Shown piece by piece: positions 45,492 through 54,302 of a stretch of 64,000 nt of DNA; within the stretch, counting starts at the first letter, position 1, and each line of letters opens with the position of its first letter. The notes beneath the pieces were generated by a model, which had not been told where the DNA came from, searched no databases, and saw nothing but the letters and a program-made list of their open reading frames with translations. Where the stretch lies: NCBI RefSeq assembly GCF_014201615.1, contig NZ_JACHEU010000003.1, positions 248,001 to 312,000 of the forward strand, written 5' to 3'. The stretch comes from Aquamicrobium lusatiense. GTDB lineage: Bacteria > Pseudomonadota > Alphaproteobacteria > Rhizobiales > Rhizobiaceae. The position numbers were made by a program, and so were the translations under genes.

Positions 45492-46076
45492 CTATTGCAG
45501 GCCGTACATCTTTTCGCGGTCGAGCTTGTAGGACCATGGCAGGCCGGCATTCTTCCAGCCGTTCACGCTGCGGGTGCCGGCAGTGGGGCCTTCCTTGGCC
45601 ATGTCGCCCTCGAAGCCTTCGACGATGCTGTAGACATTGGTGAAGCCGGCCTCGGCCAAAAGGTTGGCGGAAGCTGCGCTGCGGTCGCCGGAGCGGCACA
45701 TGACGATGACCTTCGCGTTCTGGTCGAGCCCCTTCTTTTCCAGGCGCTCACGGACGGCGGGCACGAAATCAGGGTTCAGTTCCAGCTTGAAGCTGGACTT
45801 TTCCGCGTCCCAGACCGGGAAATCGGGCATCAGCATGTAAGGAACATTGGCGTCGGCATCGGTCGGCATGCCGATGAAATTCATCTCTGCGGGCGTGCGC
45901 ACATCGATGAACAGCACCTTTGCCGGGTCCTGCCCGATCATCTCATGGGCTTCGGAAGGGGTGAGGTAGAGACCAAGCTTCGTGTGCTTGGACTTCGGAA
46001 GATCGGCCTCCGTCACGGCAAGCGCCTGCGTGGAGAAAAAGGCGAATATGGACAGAGCGAAGGCAAGCAGGCGCAC
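45492..46076 (-). CDS. Periplasmic rhodanese-domain protein
   Basis: A 194-residue exported protein. With the GTG at 46076 (GGGAG seven bases upstream) the N-terminus is MRLLAFALSIFAFFSTQALA, a complete signal peptide; the ATG at 46115 would add 13 residues and place the start inside the operator. The single rhodanese domain has the active-site loop VMCRSGDRSAASANLLAEAG with the persulfide cysteine, and CDC25-like IDVRTPAEMNFIG near the N-terminal side. It probably handles periplasmic sulfide or persulfide, and is controlled by the ArsR protein encoded downstream. Confidence 0.87.
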   Translation of the reverse strand: MRLLAFALSIFAFFSTQALAVTEADLPKSKHTKLGLYLTPSEAHEMIGQDPAKVLFIDVRTPAEMNFIGMPTDADANVPYMLMPDFPVWDAEKSSFKLELNPDFVPAVRERLEKKGLDQNAKVIVMCRSGDRSAASANLLAEAGFTNVYSIVEGFEGDMAKEGPTAGTRSVNGWKNAGLPWSYKLDREKMYGLQ

Positions 46077-46091
46077 GGAGGGTCTCCCTTG

Positions 46092-46109
46092 ATAGATAGA
46101 ATTATCTAT
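46092..46109. promoter_or_regulatory. Inverted repeat upstream of the rhodanese gene
   Basis: ATAGATA-GAAT-TATCTAT, seven-base perfect arms, 16 bases before the GTG start and directly before its ribosome site. With the 45448-45479 dyad it gives one AT-rich palindrome before each gene of the pair, consistent with control of both by the ArsR protein. Confidence 0.6.
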
Positions 46110-46342
46110 ATTCATACATATATAACGCTTCTTGCCAAGGAAGATTTGCGCGCAGGCCGCGAAAGCCGGGGAATGTGCCGGGCCCGATGAGGCTGCGCCC
46201 CGGATCGCCCCCCGGATCGCCCCCGGGTCGCCCACGCATTGCGAACGGGATCGTCATCGGATCGTCGCGATTGTGAAACGTGACCGTCACAGCCGCGCGC
46301 TAGGCGCAAGGGGCATCTTCCTGCAATTCGAGGACCCCTTCC

Positions 46343-47719
46343 ATGCTCAAGAAGACCCTTCTGGCCACGGCCGCGCTTCTGGCTTTTCACCTGCCGGCCT
46401 CCGCCGCCGAAACCTTCCCCGCCAAACTTGCCGGCCATGCCTATCTGCCGGCGTTCACGCTCATTCCCCCGCCTGCCGATGCGCCCGAGGACGCGTGGAT
46501 CTCGGGCAAGTTCACGGGCAGGACGCGCAACCATGACGTGATGTCGGTGCCGGGCGATGTCGGCCCCGCCTATGGCAGCCACCCGACCGGCATTTCGCTG
46601 CCCTTCATCGGCCAGCCCGTGCAGGGCCTGTCCGGTTTCGCCATGAACCGCGCCGAAGACGGCAGCATCTACACGCTGACCGACAACGGCTTCGGCACCA
46701 AGGCCAACAGCCCCGATGCGCTCCTGTTCTTCCACCGCGTGAAACCCGATTTCGAGACCGGCAAGGTGGAGCGCATCGAATCGGTGTTCCTGCGCGATCC
46801 CGACCGCAAGGTGCCGTTCCGCATCGCCTATGAAGGCACGGACAGCCGCTATCTCACCGGCGCGGATTTCGATCCGGAAAGCATTCAGGTCCTCGACGGC
46901 GAGGTCTGGATCGGCGACGAGTTCGGCCCCTATATCATCCATGCCACGGCCGACGGCCGGGTGCTGAACGTTCACCAGACCATGCTGGACGGCAAGGCGC
47001 TGACCGGTCCCGACACGCCCGGCACCGTGGTTCCTGCCCAGCCCGGCAAGGATTTTCAGGTGCAGCGCTCCGGCGGCTATGAGGGCATGGCGCTCCAGCC
47101 GAAGACCAATCTCTTGTGGGCCATGCTGGAAAAGCCGATCCTCGGTGAAGACGGCAAGCCGGAAGGCGATTTCCTGCGCGTTCTGACCTTCGATACGGGC
47201 AAGGGCGACACGGGCAAGAGCGGCTGGACCGGCGACAGCTACAAGTTCCGCCTCGCCGAGGGCGCTACGGCGATCGGTGATTTCAACTTCATCGACGACA
47301 GCCGCGCGTTGGTCATCGAGCGCGACAATGGCGAGGGCGATCCGAGCCTTGCCTGCGCCGAGGGTGCCGGGGACAAGTCCGCCTGCTATCCGGTTCCGGC
47401 AAAGGTGAAGAACATCGTGCTGGTCGACACCGCCCGCACCGATGCCGACGGCTTCATCCACCGCATCGGCCACATCGACCTGATGGACATTCAGGACCCG
47501 GACGGCAAGGCCATTCTGGAAACCGATGCCGCGCGCGACCTGAAGGGCAAGTTCACCTTCCCCTTCTTCACCATCGAGGATGTGATGCTCTACGACGACA
47601 CCCACATTCTGGTCGCCAACGACAACAACCTGCCCTTCTCGGCAGGCCGCCGCATCGGTCAGGCCGCCAACAACGAGTTCATCCTGCTCGACGTTGCGGA
47701 TTTCCTCGCGGCGAAATAG
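46343..47719 (+). CDS. Secreted phytase-like/esterase-like protein
   Basis: A 458-residue exported protein. MLKKTLLATAALLAFHLPASAA is a signal peptide, with cleavage after ASA. The mature part matches the 'esterase-like activity of phytase' family: GLSGFAMNRAEDGSIYTLTD, GGYEGMALQPKTNLLWAMLE and IGHIDLMDIQDPDGKA are typical. A beta-propeller hydrolase of phosphate esters is the expected fold; phytate hydrolysis is not shown. The 266 bases upstream hold repeated GGATCGCCCC segments and a GTGAC-C-GTCAC dyad at 46280-46290, but no clear PhoB box. It stands alone. Confidence 0.85.
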   Translation: MLKKTLLATAALLAFHLPASAAETFPAKLAGHAYLPAFTLIPPPADAPEDAWISGKFTGRTRNHDVMSVPGDVGPAYGSHPTGISLPFIGQPVQGLSGFAMNRAEDGSIYTLTDNGFGTKANSPDALLFFHRVKPDFETGKVERIESVFLRDPDRKVPFRIAYEGTDSRYLTGADFDPESIQVLDGEVWIGDEFGPYIIHATADGRVLNVHQTMLDGKALTGPDTPGTVVPAQPGKDFQVQRSGGYEGMALQPKTNLLWAMLEKPILGEDGKPEGDFLRVLTFDTGKGDTGKSGWTGDSYKFRLAEGATAIGDFNFIDDSRALVIERDNGEGDPSLACAEGAGDKSACYPVPAKVKNIVLVDTARTDADGFIHRIGHIDLMDIQDPDGKAILETDAARDLKGKFTFPFFTIEDVMLYDDTHILVANDNNLPFSAGRRIGQAANNEFILLDVADFLAAK

Positions 47720-47773
47720 CTGAAACCGGGCGGCGGGGCTTTGTCCCGTCGCCCGCCTTCTTCCCGGCTTTGC

Positions 47774-49267
47774 CTATGCCGCAGCCTGATCCTGCATGAT
47801 CGCCGCGATGCGGGCGGCGGTGCGGGCCACGCCTTCCTCGATGCGGCCGGCGGGGATCGAGGAATAGCCCATGCGGAAGAAGCGGCACGGGCCGTCCATG
47901 TCGGGGAAGAAGGGCGAGCCGGTTTCGATCAGCACGCCGTCCTGCCGCAACTCGTTCATCAGCCGGTCGGCGTCCAGCCCCTGCGGTCCCTCGACCCAGA
48001 AGGAGGTGCCGCCGAAATCGGAAGCGCCGGCGATCTTCAGCCGGTGCCGCTCCAGCGCCGCCGCCATCACCTCATGGCGCTTGCGGTATTCGAGCCGCAT
48101 CCGGCGGATCACCGCATCATAATGGCCGAGCGCCAGGAAGTAGGACACCGTGCGCTGAAGATGACCGGGCGGATGGCGCAGCATCAGTGCGCGCAAAGCC
48201 CGCGCCTCGCGGATCACCGGCGCGGGCGCGGCCAGATAGCCGAGCCTCAGCCCCGGAAACAGCGACTTCGAGAAGGAGCCGACATAGAGCACGCGCCCGT
48301 TGCGGTCGAGCGACTTGAGCGCCGGCGACGGCGGTTTCAAAAAGCTCATCTCGAATTCGTAATCGTCTTCCACGATGATGAAGTCGCGCTTTTCCGCTTC
48401 GGCCAGAAGGTCGAGCCGGCGCTCCATCGGCATGGTGGCGGCGGTCGGCGAATGGTGGCTCGGCGTGACGAACACCACGTCCGGCTTTGCCGGCAAAAGA
48501 TCCAGCCGCAGCCCGCCCTCGTCGACGTCGACAGCGGTGACGTCGGCGCCGCTCAGATGCAGCGCCGCACTCAGATCGGGATGGCAGGGATTTTCGCACA
48601 CCGCCACCGATCCCGGCTTGAGCATGAGCTGGATGGTCAGCCACAGCGCATTCTGGGCGCCCACCGTCACCAGTATCTCGTCGGGGCTGGCCTTGATGCC
48701 GCGGTTCGGCAGCGAGCGGCTGCATATGTAGTTGACGAGCTGCACATCGTCGGCGGCGGCGAAATCGCCGGCCATCAGCTCGAAATCCTCGCGCGCCAGC
48801 GCGCGCCGCGCGCAATCGCGCCATGCCGAGAGGTCGAACAGCGTCGGGTCCATCTGGCCATAGAGGAAGGGGAAGGGAAAGCGGTGCCAGTCCAGCGGCT
48901 TGCGGATGGGCTTGGCGATCGAGAAGCTGGCCTTGATCTTGGCCGGCCAGTTCACGGAGCTTTCGGCGGCCGCGCTCTCGCCGGAACCGGGGCCTGCCTG
49001 CGGCGAGGTGTCGGCAACGAAATAGGCGCTGCGGCCCCTCGCCTCCAGATAGCCCTGCGAGGCCAGCTCCTGATAGGCCAGCGTCACCGTGATGCGCGAT
49101 ATGTTGAGGTAGTCGGCCAGCTTGCGCGTCGAGGGCAGGCGCGCGCCCGGCACCAGCCGGCCTGACAGCACGGCCGAAACCAGCGTCTCGCGGATCTGGT
49201 TCTGCAACCCGGACCGCGACTTGCGGTCGATGAAGAAAATCGTCTCGGATACGATCTGCTGGCTCAA
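47774..49267 (-). CDS. tauR: MocR-family regulator of taurine genes (TauR)
   Basis: A 497-residue GntR/aminotransferase chimera. The N-terminal wHTH has GARLPSTRKLADYLNISRIT and YQELASQGYLEARGRSAYFV; the rest is a fold-type I aminotransferase domain with the PLP lysine in SFSKSLFPGLRLGYL. In taurine loci such a protein (TauR) activates tauXY-xsc in response to taurine-PLP. TTG at 49267 is preferred because GGGGGAG sits seven bases upstream and gives the family N-terminus SQQIVSETIFFID. It diverges from tauX across 237 bases holding direct repeats. Confidence 0.88.
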   Translation of the reverse strand: MSQQIVSETIFFIDRKSRSGLQNQIRETLVSAVLSGRLVPGARLPSTRKLADYLNISRITVTLAYQELASQGYLEARGRSAYFVADTSPQAGPGSGESAAAESSVNWPAKIKASFSIAKPIRKPLDWHRFPFPFLYGQMDPTLFDLSAWRDCARRALAREDFELMAGDFAAADDVQLVNYICSRSLPNRGIKASPDEILVTVGAQNALWLTIQLMLKPGSVAVCENPCHPDLSAALHLSGADVTAVDVDEGGLRLDLLPAKPDVVFVTPSHHSPTAATMPMERRLDLLAEAEKRDFIIVEDDYEFEMSFLKPPSPALKSLDRNGRVLYVGSFSKSLFPGLRLGYLAAPAPVIREARALRALMLRHPPGHLQRTVSYFLALGHYDAVIRRMRLEYRKRHEVMAAALERHRLKIAGASDFGGTSFWVEGPQGLDADRLMNELRQDGVLIETGSPFFPDMDGPCRFFRMGYSSIPAGRIEEGVARTAARIAAIMQDQAAA

Positions 49268-49281
49268 TGCTTGTCTCCCCC

Positions 49282-49315
49282 AATTGGACTCATTGAAGTT
49301 CCCATTTGGATATAA
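49282..49315. promoter_or_regulatory. Direct repeats, likely TauR binding site
   Basis: TTGGACTCA (from 49284) and TTGGATATAA (from 49306) share TTGGA and lie 22 bases apart, two helical turns on the same face. MocR regulators bind such spaced direct repeats, and TauR sites of the TGGACTTAA kind are known. The site lies between tauR and tauX and could serve both promoters. Confidence 0.6.
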
Positions 49316-49504
49316 GGCAAGGGCCATTCCTCCCGTAGCATCACCTCATTCGCAAAAGTGAACACGGGAAGCGGCTGCGATCATTTCCGTCCCGGACGGA
49401 TGGTTCCGGCAGCTTCCGCCAACAGCAATGACGGGCGTTCCGCGCCCGCACGATGACGCATGGGCTCAGGCAGGAAAAGCACTGCCCGGCCGGGAGGAAC
49501 CGAC

Positions 49505-49894
49505 ATGACCACCCCGCAACTCACCGCAGCCGATCTCGCGGCGCTGTTCGATGCCTTCAACCGGCACGACATCGACGGGATCATGGCCTGGTTCGCGCCC
49601 GACTGCGTGTTCGACACCATCGGCGGCGCCGAGGCCTGGGGCACGCGCATCGAGGGCGCGCCGGCCATCGCGGCGGCGTTTTCGGGCGTATGGGCGGCGA
49701 TGAAGGATGCGCGCTGGGACCATCACAGCCACTTCGTCCATGGCGACCGCGCCGTTTCGGAATGGACCTTCACCGGCACCAATGAAGACGGCAGCCGCGT
49801 CGAGGCCGAAGGCTGCGACCTGTTCACGCTGCGCGACGGCAGGATCGTGAGGAAGCAGGCCTTCCGCAAGCAGCGGCCGCTCATCGCCGCGTGA
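49505..49894 (+). CDS. tauX: Taurine dehydrogenase small subunit, SnoaL-like
   Basis: A 129-residue NTF2/SnoaL-fold protein (LAALFDAFNRHDIDGIMAWF, FTLRDGRIVRKQAFRKQRP). GGGAGGA lies seven bases before the ATG. In Rhodobacter and Paracoccus taurine loci the gene before the large FAD subunit is the small taurine dehydrogenase subunit, and the position, size and fold agree. It would assist oxidative deamination of taurine to sulfoacetaldehyde. Its stop overlaps an alternative GTG start of the large subunit. Confidence 0.82.
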   Translation: MTTPQLTAADLAALFDAFNRHDIDGIMAWFAPDCVFDTIGGAEAWGTRIEGAPAIAAAFSGVWAAMKDARWDHHSHFVHGDRAVSEWTFTGTNEDGSRVEAEGCDLFTLRDGRIVRKQAFRKQRPLIAA

Positions 49895-49929
49895 ACGCAA
49901 GGGTCCGTACGGGCGCAGGATTTTCAGCC

Positions 49930-51330
49930 ATGCAGCATCAGGCAATCGAAGGCGGGCAAGCCCGCAGGCCCTATGATCCCACCTACGATCCGGTGGTGGC
50001 GCCCGATCCCGGCCACGGCCGAGACTATGCGCCGACCTACTGGATCGGCACGGCGGGCGCGCCGCCGGCCGATGACGGGCCGGTGCGGGCCGACATGGAC
50101 GTCGATGTCGTGGTGGTGGGCTCGGGCTATACGGGGCTTTCCTGCGCCATTCATCTGGCCCGCGAGCACGGCATAAAGGCAGCCGTTCTGGAAGCGAACG
50201 GGGTGGCGTGGGGCTGCTCCACCCGCAATGGCGGACAGGCGCAGATTTCGGCCGGCCGCCTCAAGCGCTCGCAGTGGATCGAGCGCTGGGGCGTGGATGT
50301 CGCGAAGAAGCTGCATCGGGAGATCGCCGAGGGCTTCGACCTGTTCCGCGCCCTGATTGCCGAGCCGGAGATCGACTGCCTGCCGCAGGATGGCGGCCAT
50401 CTCTACATCGCCCATCGCGACAAGATGATGCCGGGGCTGGAGAAGGAATCGAGCCTGCTCAACGAGGTGTTCGGCTATCCCACCCGCATTCTCGGCCGCG
50501 ACGAGGTCCACCGCGATTTCGTGCGCGACGCGGAAGCGCGGGGCGCGATGTACGAGCCGGACGGCATGGGCGTTCATGCCGGCAAGCTCGCCTTCGGCTA
50601 CCTGAAGCTGGCGCGCAGGCTGGGCGCGAAGGTTCACACCGACAGCCCGGTCATCGGCTACAGCCGCCGAAACGGCTTTCATTATCTGGCAACGCCCGGC
50701 GGCACGGTGCGCGCCCGCGCGGTGGCCTTCGCCACCGCCGGCTACACCTCGCCCGGCCTCCACCCGCTGACGAAGCACCGGCTGATGCCCGTGCTGTCCA
50801 ACTCCATCGTCACAAGGCCGCTCAGCGAGCAGGAAGTCGCCGCGCTGAATTTCCGCACGAAGATCCCGCTCACCGACACGCGCACGCTGCGCCACTATTA
50901 CCGGCTGATGCCCGACAACCGCTTCCAGATCGGCTCGCGCAGCGCCATCACCGGGGCGGATGCGACGAATGCCAAGCACCTCGACCTGCTTTTGGTGGGC
51001 ATGGCGCGGAAATTCCCGTCGCTGAAGGGAATCGAGGTCGACTATTCATGGTGGGGCTGGGTCGATGTCAGCCACGACATGATGCCGCGCATCGCGCAGC
51101 CCGATCCGGCGCAAAGCGTCTTCTACGCCATGGGCTATGGCGGCAACGGGGTGATGTATTCGGCGCAGGCCGGCCGCCGGCTGGCGCAGATGGTTGCCGG
51201 CAGGGGGGAAGGGCTCGACCTGCCGATCTTCACCTCGGCCCTGCCCCATCACGGGTTGCTGACGCCGTTCCGGCGCATGGGCCAGCGCGCCCTCTACCAC
51301 TGGTATCACCTGCGCGACGAATTGCTGTGA
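49930..51330 (+). CDS. tauY: Taurine dehydrogenase large subunit, FAD-dependent
   Basis: A 466-residue DAO-family flavoprotein. The FAD dinucleotide fold is VVVVGSGYTGLSCAIHLARE, followed by STRNGGQAQISAG; near the C-terminus FYAMGYGGNGVMYSAQAGRR is the second FAD contact. It oxidises taurine to sulfoacetaldehyde and ammonia, passing electrons probably to the respiratory chain. The ATG at 49930 has AGGA nine bases upstream; GTG at 49891, overlapping the tauX stop, would add 13 residues. Assignment to taurine rests on tauR and xsc on either side. Confidence 0.88.
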   Translation: MQHQAIEGGQARRPYDPTYDPVVAPDPGHGRDYAPTYWIGTAGAPPADDGPVRADMDVDVVVVGSGYTGLSCAIHLAREHGIKAAVLEANGVAWGCSTRNGGQAQISAGRLKRSQWIERWGVDVAKKLHREIAEGFDLFRALIAEPEIDCLPQDGGHLYIAHRDKMMPGLEKESSLLNEVFGYPTRILGRDEVHRDFVRDAEARGAMYEPDGMGVHAGKLAFGYLKLARRLGAKVHTDSPVIGYSRRNGFHYLATPGGTVRARAVAFATAGYTSPGLHPLTKHRLMPVLSNSIVTRPLSEQEVAALNFRTKIPLTDTRTLRHYYRLMPDNRFQIGSRSAITGADATNAKHLDLLLVGMARKFPSLKGIEVDYSWWGWVDVSHDMMPRIAQPDPAQSVFYAMGYGGNGVMYSAQAGRRLAQMVAGRGEGLDLPIFTSALPHHGLLTPFRRMGQRALYHWYHLRDELL

Positions 51331-51390
51331 GCGTTGCTTCAGCCAGCGGCGCCTTCCGCGCCCAACAATGACATGAAAGGGAACACGACA

Positions 51391-53166
51391 ATGAAGATGA
51401 CGACCGAAGAAGCCTTCGTGAAGGTTTTGCAGATGCATGGGATCGAACATGCGTTCGGCATCATCGGCTCCGCCATGATGCCGGTTTCGGACCTGTTTCC
51501 GAAGGCCGGCATCAGCTTCTGGGATTGCGCGCACGAGACCAATGCGGGCCTGATCGCGGACGGCTATGCGCGCGCCACGGGCAAGATGGCGATGGCGATC
51601 GCCCAGAACGGGCCGGGCGTCACCGGCTTCGTCACGGCGGTAAAGACCGCCTACTGGAACCACACGCCGATGGTTCTGGTCACGCCGCAGGCGGCCAACC
51701 GCACCATGGGTCAGGGCGGCTTTCAGGAAGTGCCGCAGATGGCGCTGTTCGAGGACATGGTGTGCTATCAGGAAGAGGTGCGTGATCCATCCCGCATTCC
51801 CGAAGTGCTCAACCGGGTGATCGAGAAGGCATGGCGCGGCTCCGCGCCCGCCCAGATCAACATTCCGCGCGATTACTGGACCCATGTCATCGACGTGGAC
51901 CTGCCGCAGATCGTGCGGCTGGAACGGCCGGCGGGCGGCCGGGAGGCGATCGCCGAGGCGGCGAAGCTTCTGTCTGAGGCGAAATTCCCGGTCATCCTCA
52001 ACGGGGCTGGCGTGGTCATCGGCGGGGCGATCGCGGATTCGGCGGCCCTTGCCGAGCGCCTCGACGCGCCGGTGTGCTGCGGCTACCAGCACAACGACGC
52101 CTTCCCGGGCGACCACCGCCTTGCCGTCGGCCCGCTTGGCTACAACGGCTCGAAGGCGGCGATGGAGCTGATCTCGAAGGCCGACGTGGTGCTGGCGCTC
52201 GGCACCCGCCTCAACCCGTTCTCGACCCTGCCCGGCTACGGCATCGACTACTGGCCCAAGGACGCGAAGATCATTCAGGTCGACATCAACCCCGACCGCA
52301 TCGGCCTGACCAAGAAGATCAGCGTCGGCATCTGCGGCGATGCGAAACAGGTGGCGCGCCAGATCCTCGACCAGCTTTCCTCCACGGCCGGCGACGAGGG
52401 CCGCGAGGCGCGCAAGGCGGCCATCCACCAGACCCGCTCGGCATGGCTCCAGCTCCTGTCCTCCATGGACCATGAGGACGACGATCCGGGCACCAGCTGG
52501 AACGAGGAGGCGCGGCTTCGCGATGCGGGGCTGATGTCGCCGCGTCAGGCATGGCGGGCCATTCAGGCGGGCATGCCGGCAAATGCGATCATGTCCACCG
52601 ACATCGGCAACAACTGCGCCATCGGCAATGCCTATCCCTCCTTCGGCGAGGGGCGCAAATATCTGGCGCCGGGCATGTTCGGCCCCTGCGGCTATGCCTT
52701 CCCGTCGATCATCGGCGCCAAGATCGGCTGCCCGGACGTGCCGGTGGTGGGCTTTGCCGGCGACGGCGCCTTCGGCATCTCCATGAACGAGATGACCTCG
52801 ATCGGGCGCGACGAGTGGCCGGCGATCACCATGGTGGTGTTCCGCAACTACCAGTGGGGTGCTGAAAAGCGCAACACCACGCTGTGGTACGACAACAACT
52901 TCGTCGGCACCGAGCTGAACCGCAACTTCAGCTACGCCAAGGTGGCGGAGGCCTGCGGCTTCAAAGGCGTGATGGCCGATACGCCGCAGAAGGTGACGGA
53001 AGCCATACGCGCTGCCTGCGAGGCGCAGGCAAAAGGCGTCACCACCTTCATCGAGGTGGTGCTCAATCAGGAGCTGGGCGAGCCCTTCCGCCGCGACGCC
53101 ATGAAGAAGCCTGTGCCGGTGGCCGGCATCGACAAGGCCGACATGCAGGCCCAGCAGCCCGTCTGA
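51391..53166 (+). CDS. xsc: Sulfoacetaldehyde acetyltransferase
   Basis: A 591-residue ThDP enzyme. N-terminal Pyr domain with the catalytic Glu in FWDCAHETNAGLIADGYARA, and C-terminal PP domain with GFAGDGAFGISMNEM as the Mg-ThDP motif. Length and sequence (WGAEKRNTTLWYDNNFVGTE) are those of Xsc, not acetolactate synthase. It converts sulfoacetaldehyde and phosphate to acetyl phosphate and sulfite. The ATG at 51391 follows AAAGGG at nine bases; an ATG six codons earlier has no ribosome site. Central enzyme of the taurine block. Confidence 0.96.
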   Translation: MKMTTEEAFVKVLQMHGIEHAFGIIGSAMMPVSDLFPKAGISFWDCAHETNAGLIADGYARATGKMAMAIAQNGPGVTGFVTAVKTAYWNHTPMVLVTPQAANRTMGQGGFQEVPQMALFEDMVCYQEEVRDPSRIPEVLNRVIEKAWRGSAPAQINIPRDYWTHVIDVDLPQIVRLERPAGGREAIAEAAKLLSEAKFPVILNGAGVVIGGAIADSAALAERLDAPVCCGYQHNDAFPGDHRLAVGPLGYNGSKAAMELISKADVVLALGTRLNPFSTLPGYGIDYWPKDAKIIQVDINPDRIGLTKKISVGICGDAKQVARQILDQLSSTAGDEGREARKAAIHQTRSAWLQLLSSMDHEDDDPGTSWNEEARLRDAGLMSPRQAWRAIQAGMPANAIMSTDIGNNCAIGNAYPSFGEGRKYLAPGMFGPCGYAFPSIIGAKIGCPDVPVVGFAGDGAFGISMNEMTSIGRDEWPAITMVVFRNYQWGAEKRNTTLWYDNNFVGTELNRNFSYAKVAEACGFKGVMADTPQKVTEAIRAACEAQAKGVTTFIEVVLNQELGEPFRRDAMKKPVPVAGIDKADMQAQQPV

Positions 53167-53246
53167 GGCAATGCGGCCAGCGCCTCCGCCCGCACGGGCG
53201 GAGGCCGGCCATGATCGGTGATGCGGATCGGGGAGGAGGCAGGAGC

Positions 53247-54302
53247 ATGAGCATCGCGCCGGCGCAAGGACGCCTACGAAGCCTGCCTTCGGCGTTCGGC
53301 AGAGTGTGGCCCGGCGTGGCCGTGGTCGTGGCCGTCGCCATCGCCGCCCAGTTCCTGTCGGACCACTACGGCGCGCCGGCCATGCTGATGGCGCTGCTTC
53401 TCGGCATCGCCTTCCACTTCTTGTCGGAAGAGGGGCGCTGCGGACCGGGCATCGAGCTGTGCGCGCGCACCGTGCTGCGGCTCGGCGTGGCGCTGCTCGG
53501 CATGCGCATCAGCGTCGAGCTTCTGCTGGGGCTCGGAGCCGGCACCATCCTGCTTCTGGTGCTGGCGATCGCGGCGACGGTCGGCTTCGGGCTCGCCACG
53601 GCCCGGCTTCTCGGCCGCGGCTGGCGGCTGGCGCTGCTGACCAGCGGCGCGGTGGCGATCTGCGGCGCGTCCGCCGCCATGGCCATTGCCGCCGTGCTGC
53701 CGAAGAACGAGTTCTCCGAGCGCAACCTGATCTTCACCGTGCTGTCGGTGACGGTGCTGTCCACGGTCGCCATGATCTTCTATCCGATCCTGGCCCAGTC
53801 GCTCGGCCTCGACGCGCGCGCCACCGGCATCTTCTTCGGCGGCACCATCCACGATGTGGCGCAGGTGGTGGGCGCGGGCTTCTCCGTATCGCCGGAAGCC
53901 GGCGAGACGGCGACGCTGGTCAAGCTCATCCGCGTCACCATGCTGGCCCCGGTGGTGATCGTGTTCGCGCTTGCCACCCGCAATGTCGGGCAAGGGGTGG
54001 ACATGGCCACGGGAGCCGCTGCCGGCAAGCCCGCCCGCCCGCCGCTGCTGCCCGGCTTCGTGCTGGCCTTTCTGGCGCTGGCGGCGCTCAACTCTTTCGG
54101 CTTCGTTCCCGAAGCCGTTTCCGGGCCCGCTTCCGATCTGTCGCGCTGGGCCCTGCTGGCCGGAATCGTCGCTGTGGGCATGAAGACCTCGCTCGGCCGC
54201 GTGCTTGAGGTGGGCGGCGACGCGGTGGTGCTGATCGTCGCCGAGACCCTGTTCATCGGCCTCTTCATCCTCACCGGCATCTATTATCTGGGACATGTGT
54301 GA
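53247..54302 (+). CDS. YeiH/UPF0324-family membrane protein, probable sulfite exporter
   Basis: A 351-residue polytopic membrane protein with about ten hydrophobic segments, matching the UPF0324 (YeiH, PF03601) family: LLLGIAFHFLSEEGRCGPGI, TSGAVAICGASAAMAIAAVL and GIFFGGTIHDVAQVVGAGFS are diagnostic. Members next to sulfonate-degrading genes (CuyZ/TauZ type) are thought to export sulfite. GGGAGGAGGCAGGAG precedes the ATG. It lies between xsc, which frees sulfite, and pta, whose start overlaps its stop, which fits that role. The transport activity itself is inferred. Confidence 0.87.
   Translation: MSIAPAQGRLRSLPSAFGRVWPGVAVVVAVAIAAQFLSDHYGAPAMLMALLLGIAFHFLSEEGRCGPGIELCARTVLRLGVALLGMRISVELLLGLGAGTILLLVLAIAATVGFGLATARLLGRGWRLALLTSGAVAICGASAAMAIAAVLPKNEFSERNLIFTVLSVTVLSTVAMIFYPILAQSLGLDARATGIFFGGTIHDVAQVVGAGFSVSPEAGETATLVKLIRVTMLAPVVIVFALATRNVGQGVDMATGAAAGKPARPPLLPGFVLAFLALAALNSFGFVPEAVSGPASDLSRWALLAGIVAVGMKTSLGRVLEVGGDAVVLIVAETLFIGLFILTGIYYLGHV

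Noticed and set aside
46261-46300. PhoB box upstream of the phytase-like gene
   Set aside because: GTGACCGTCAC is a simple palindrome; the two 11-base direct repeats of a Pho box are not present.
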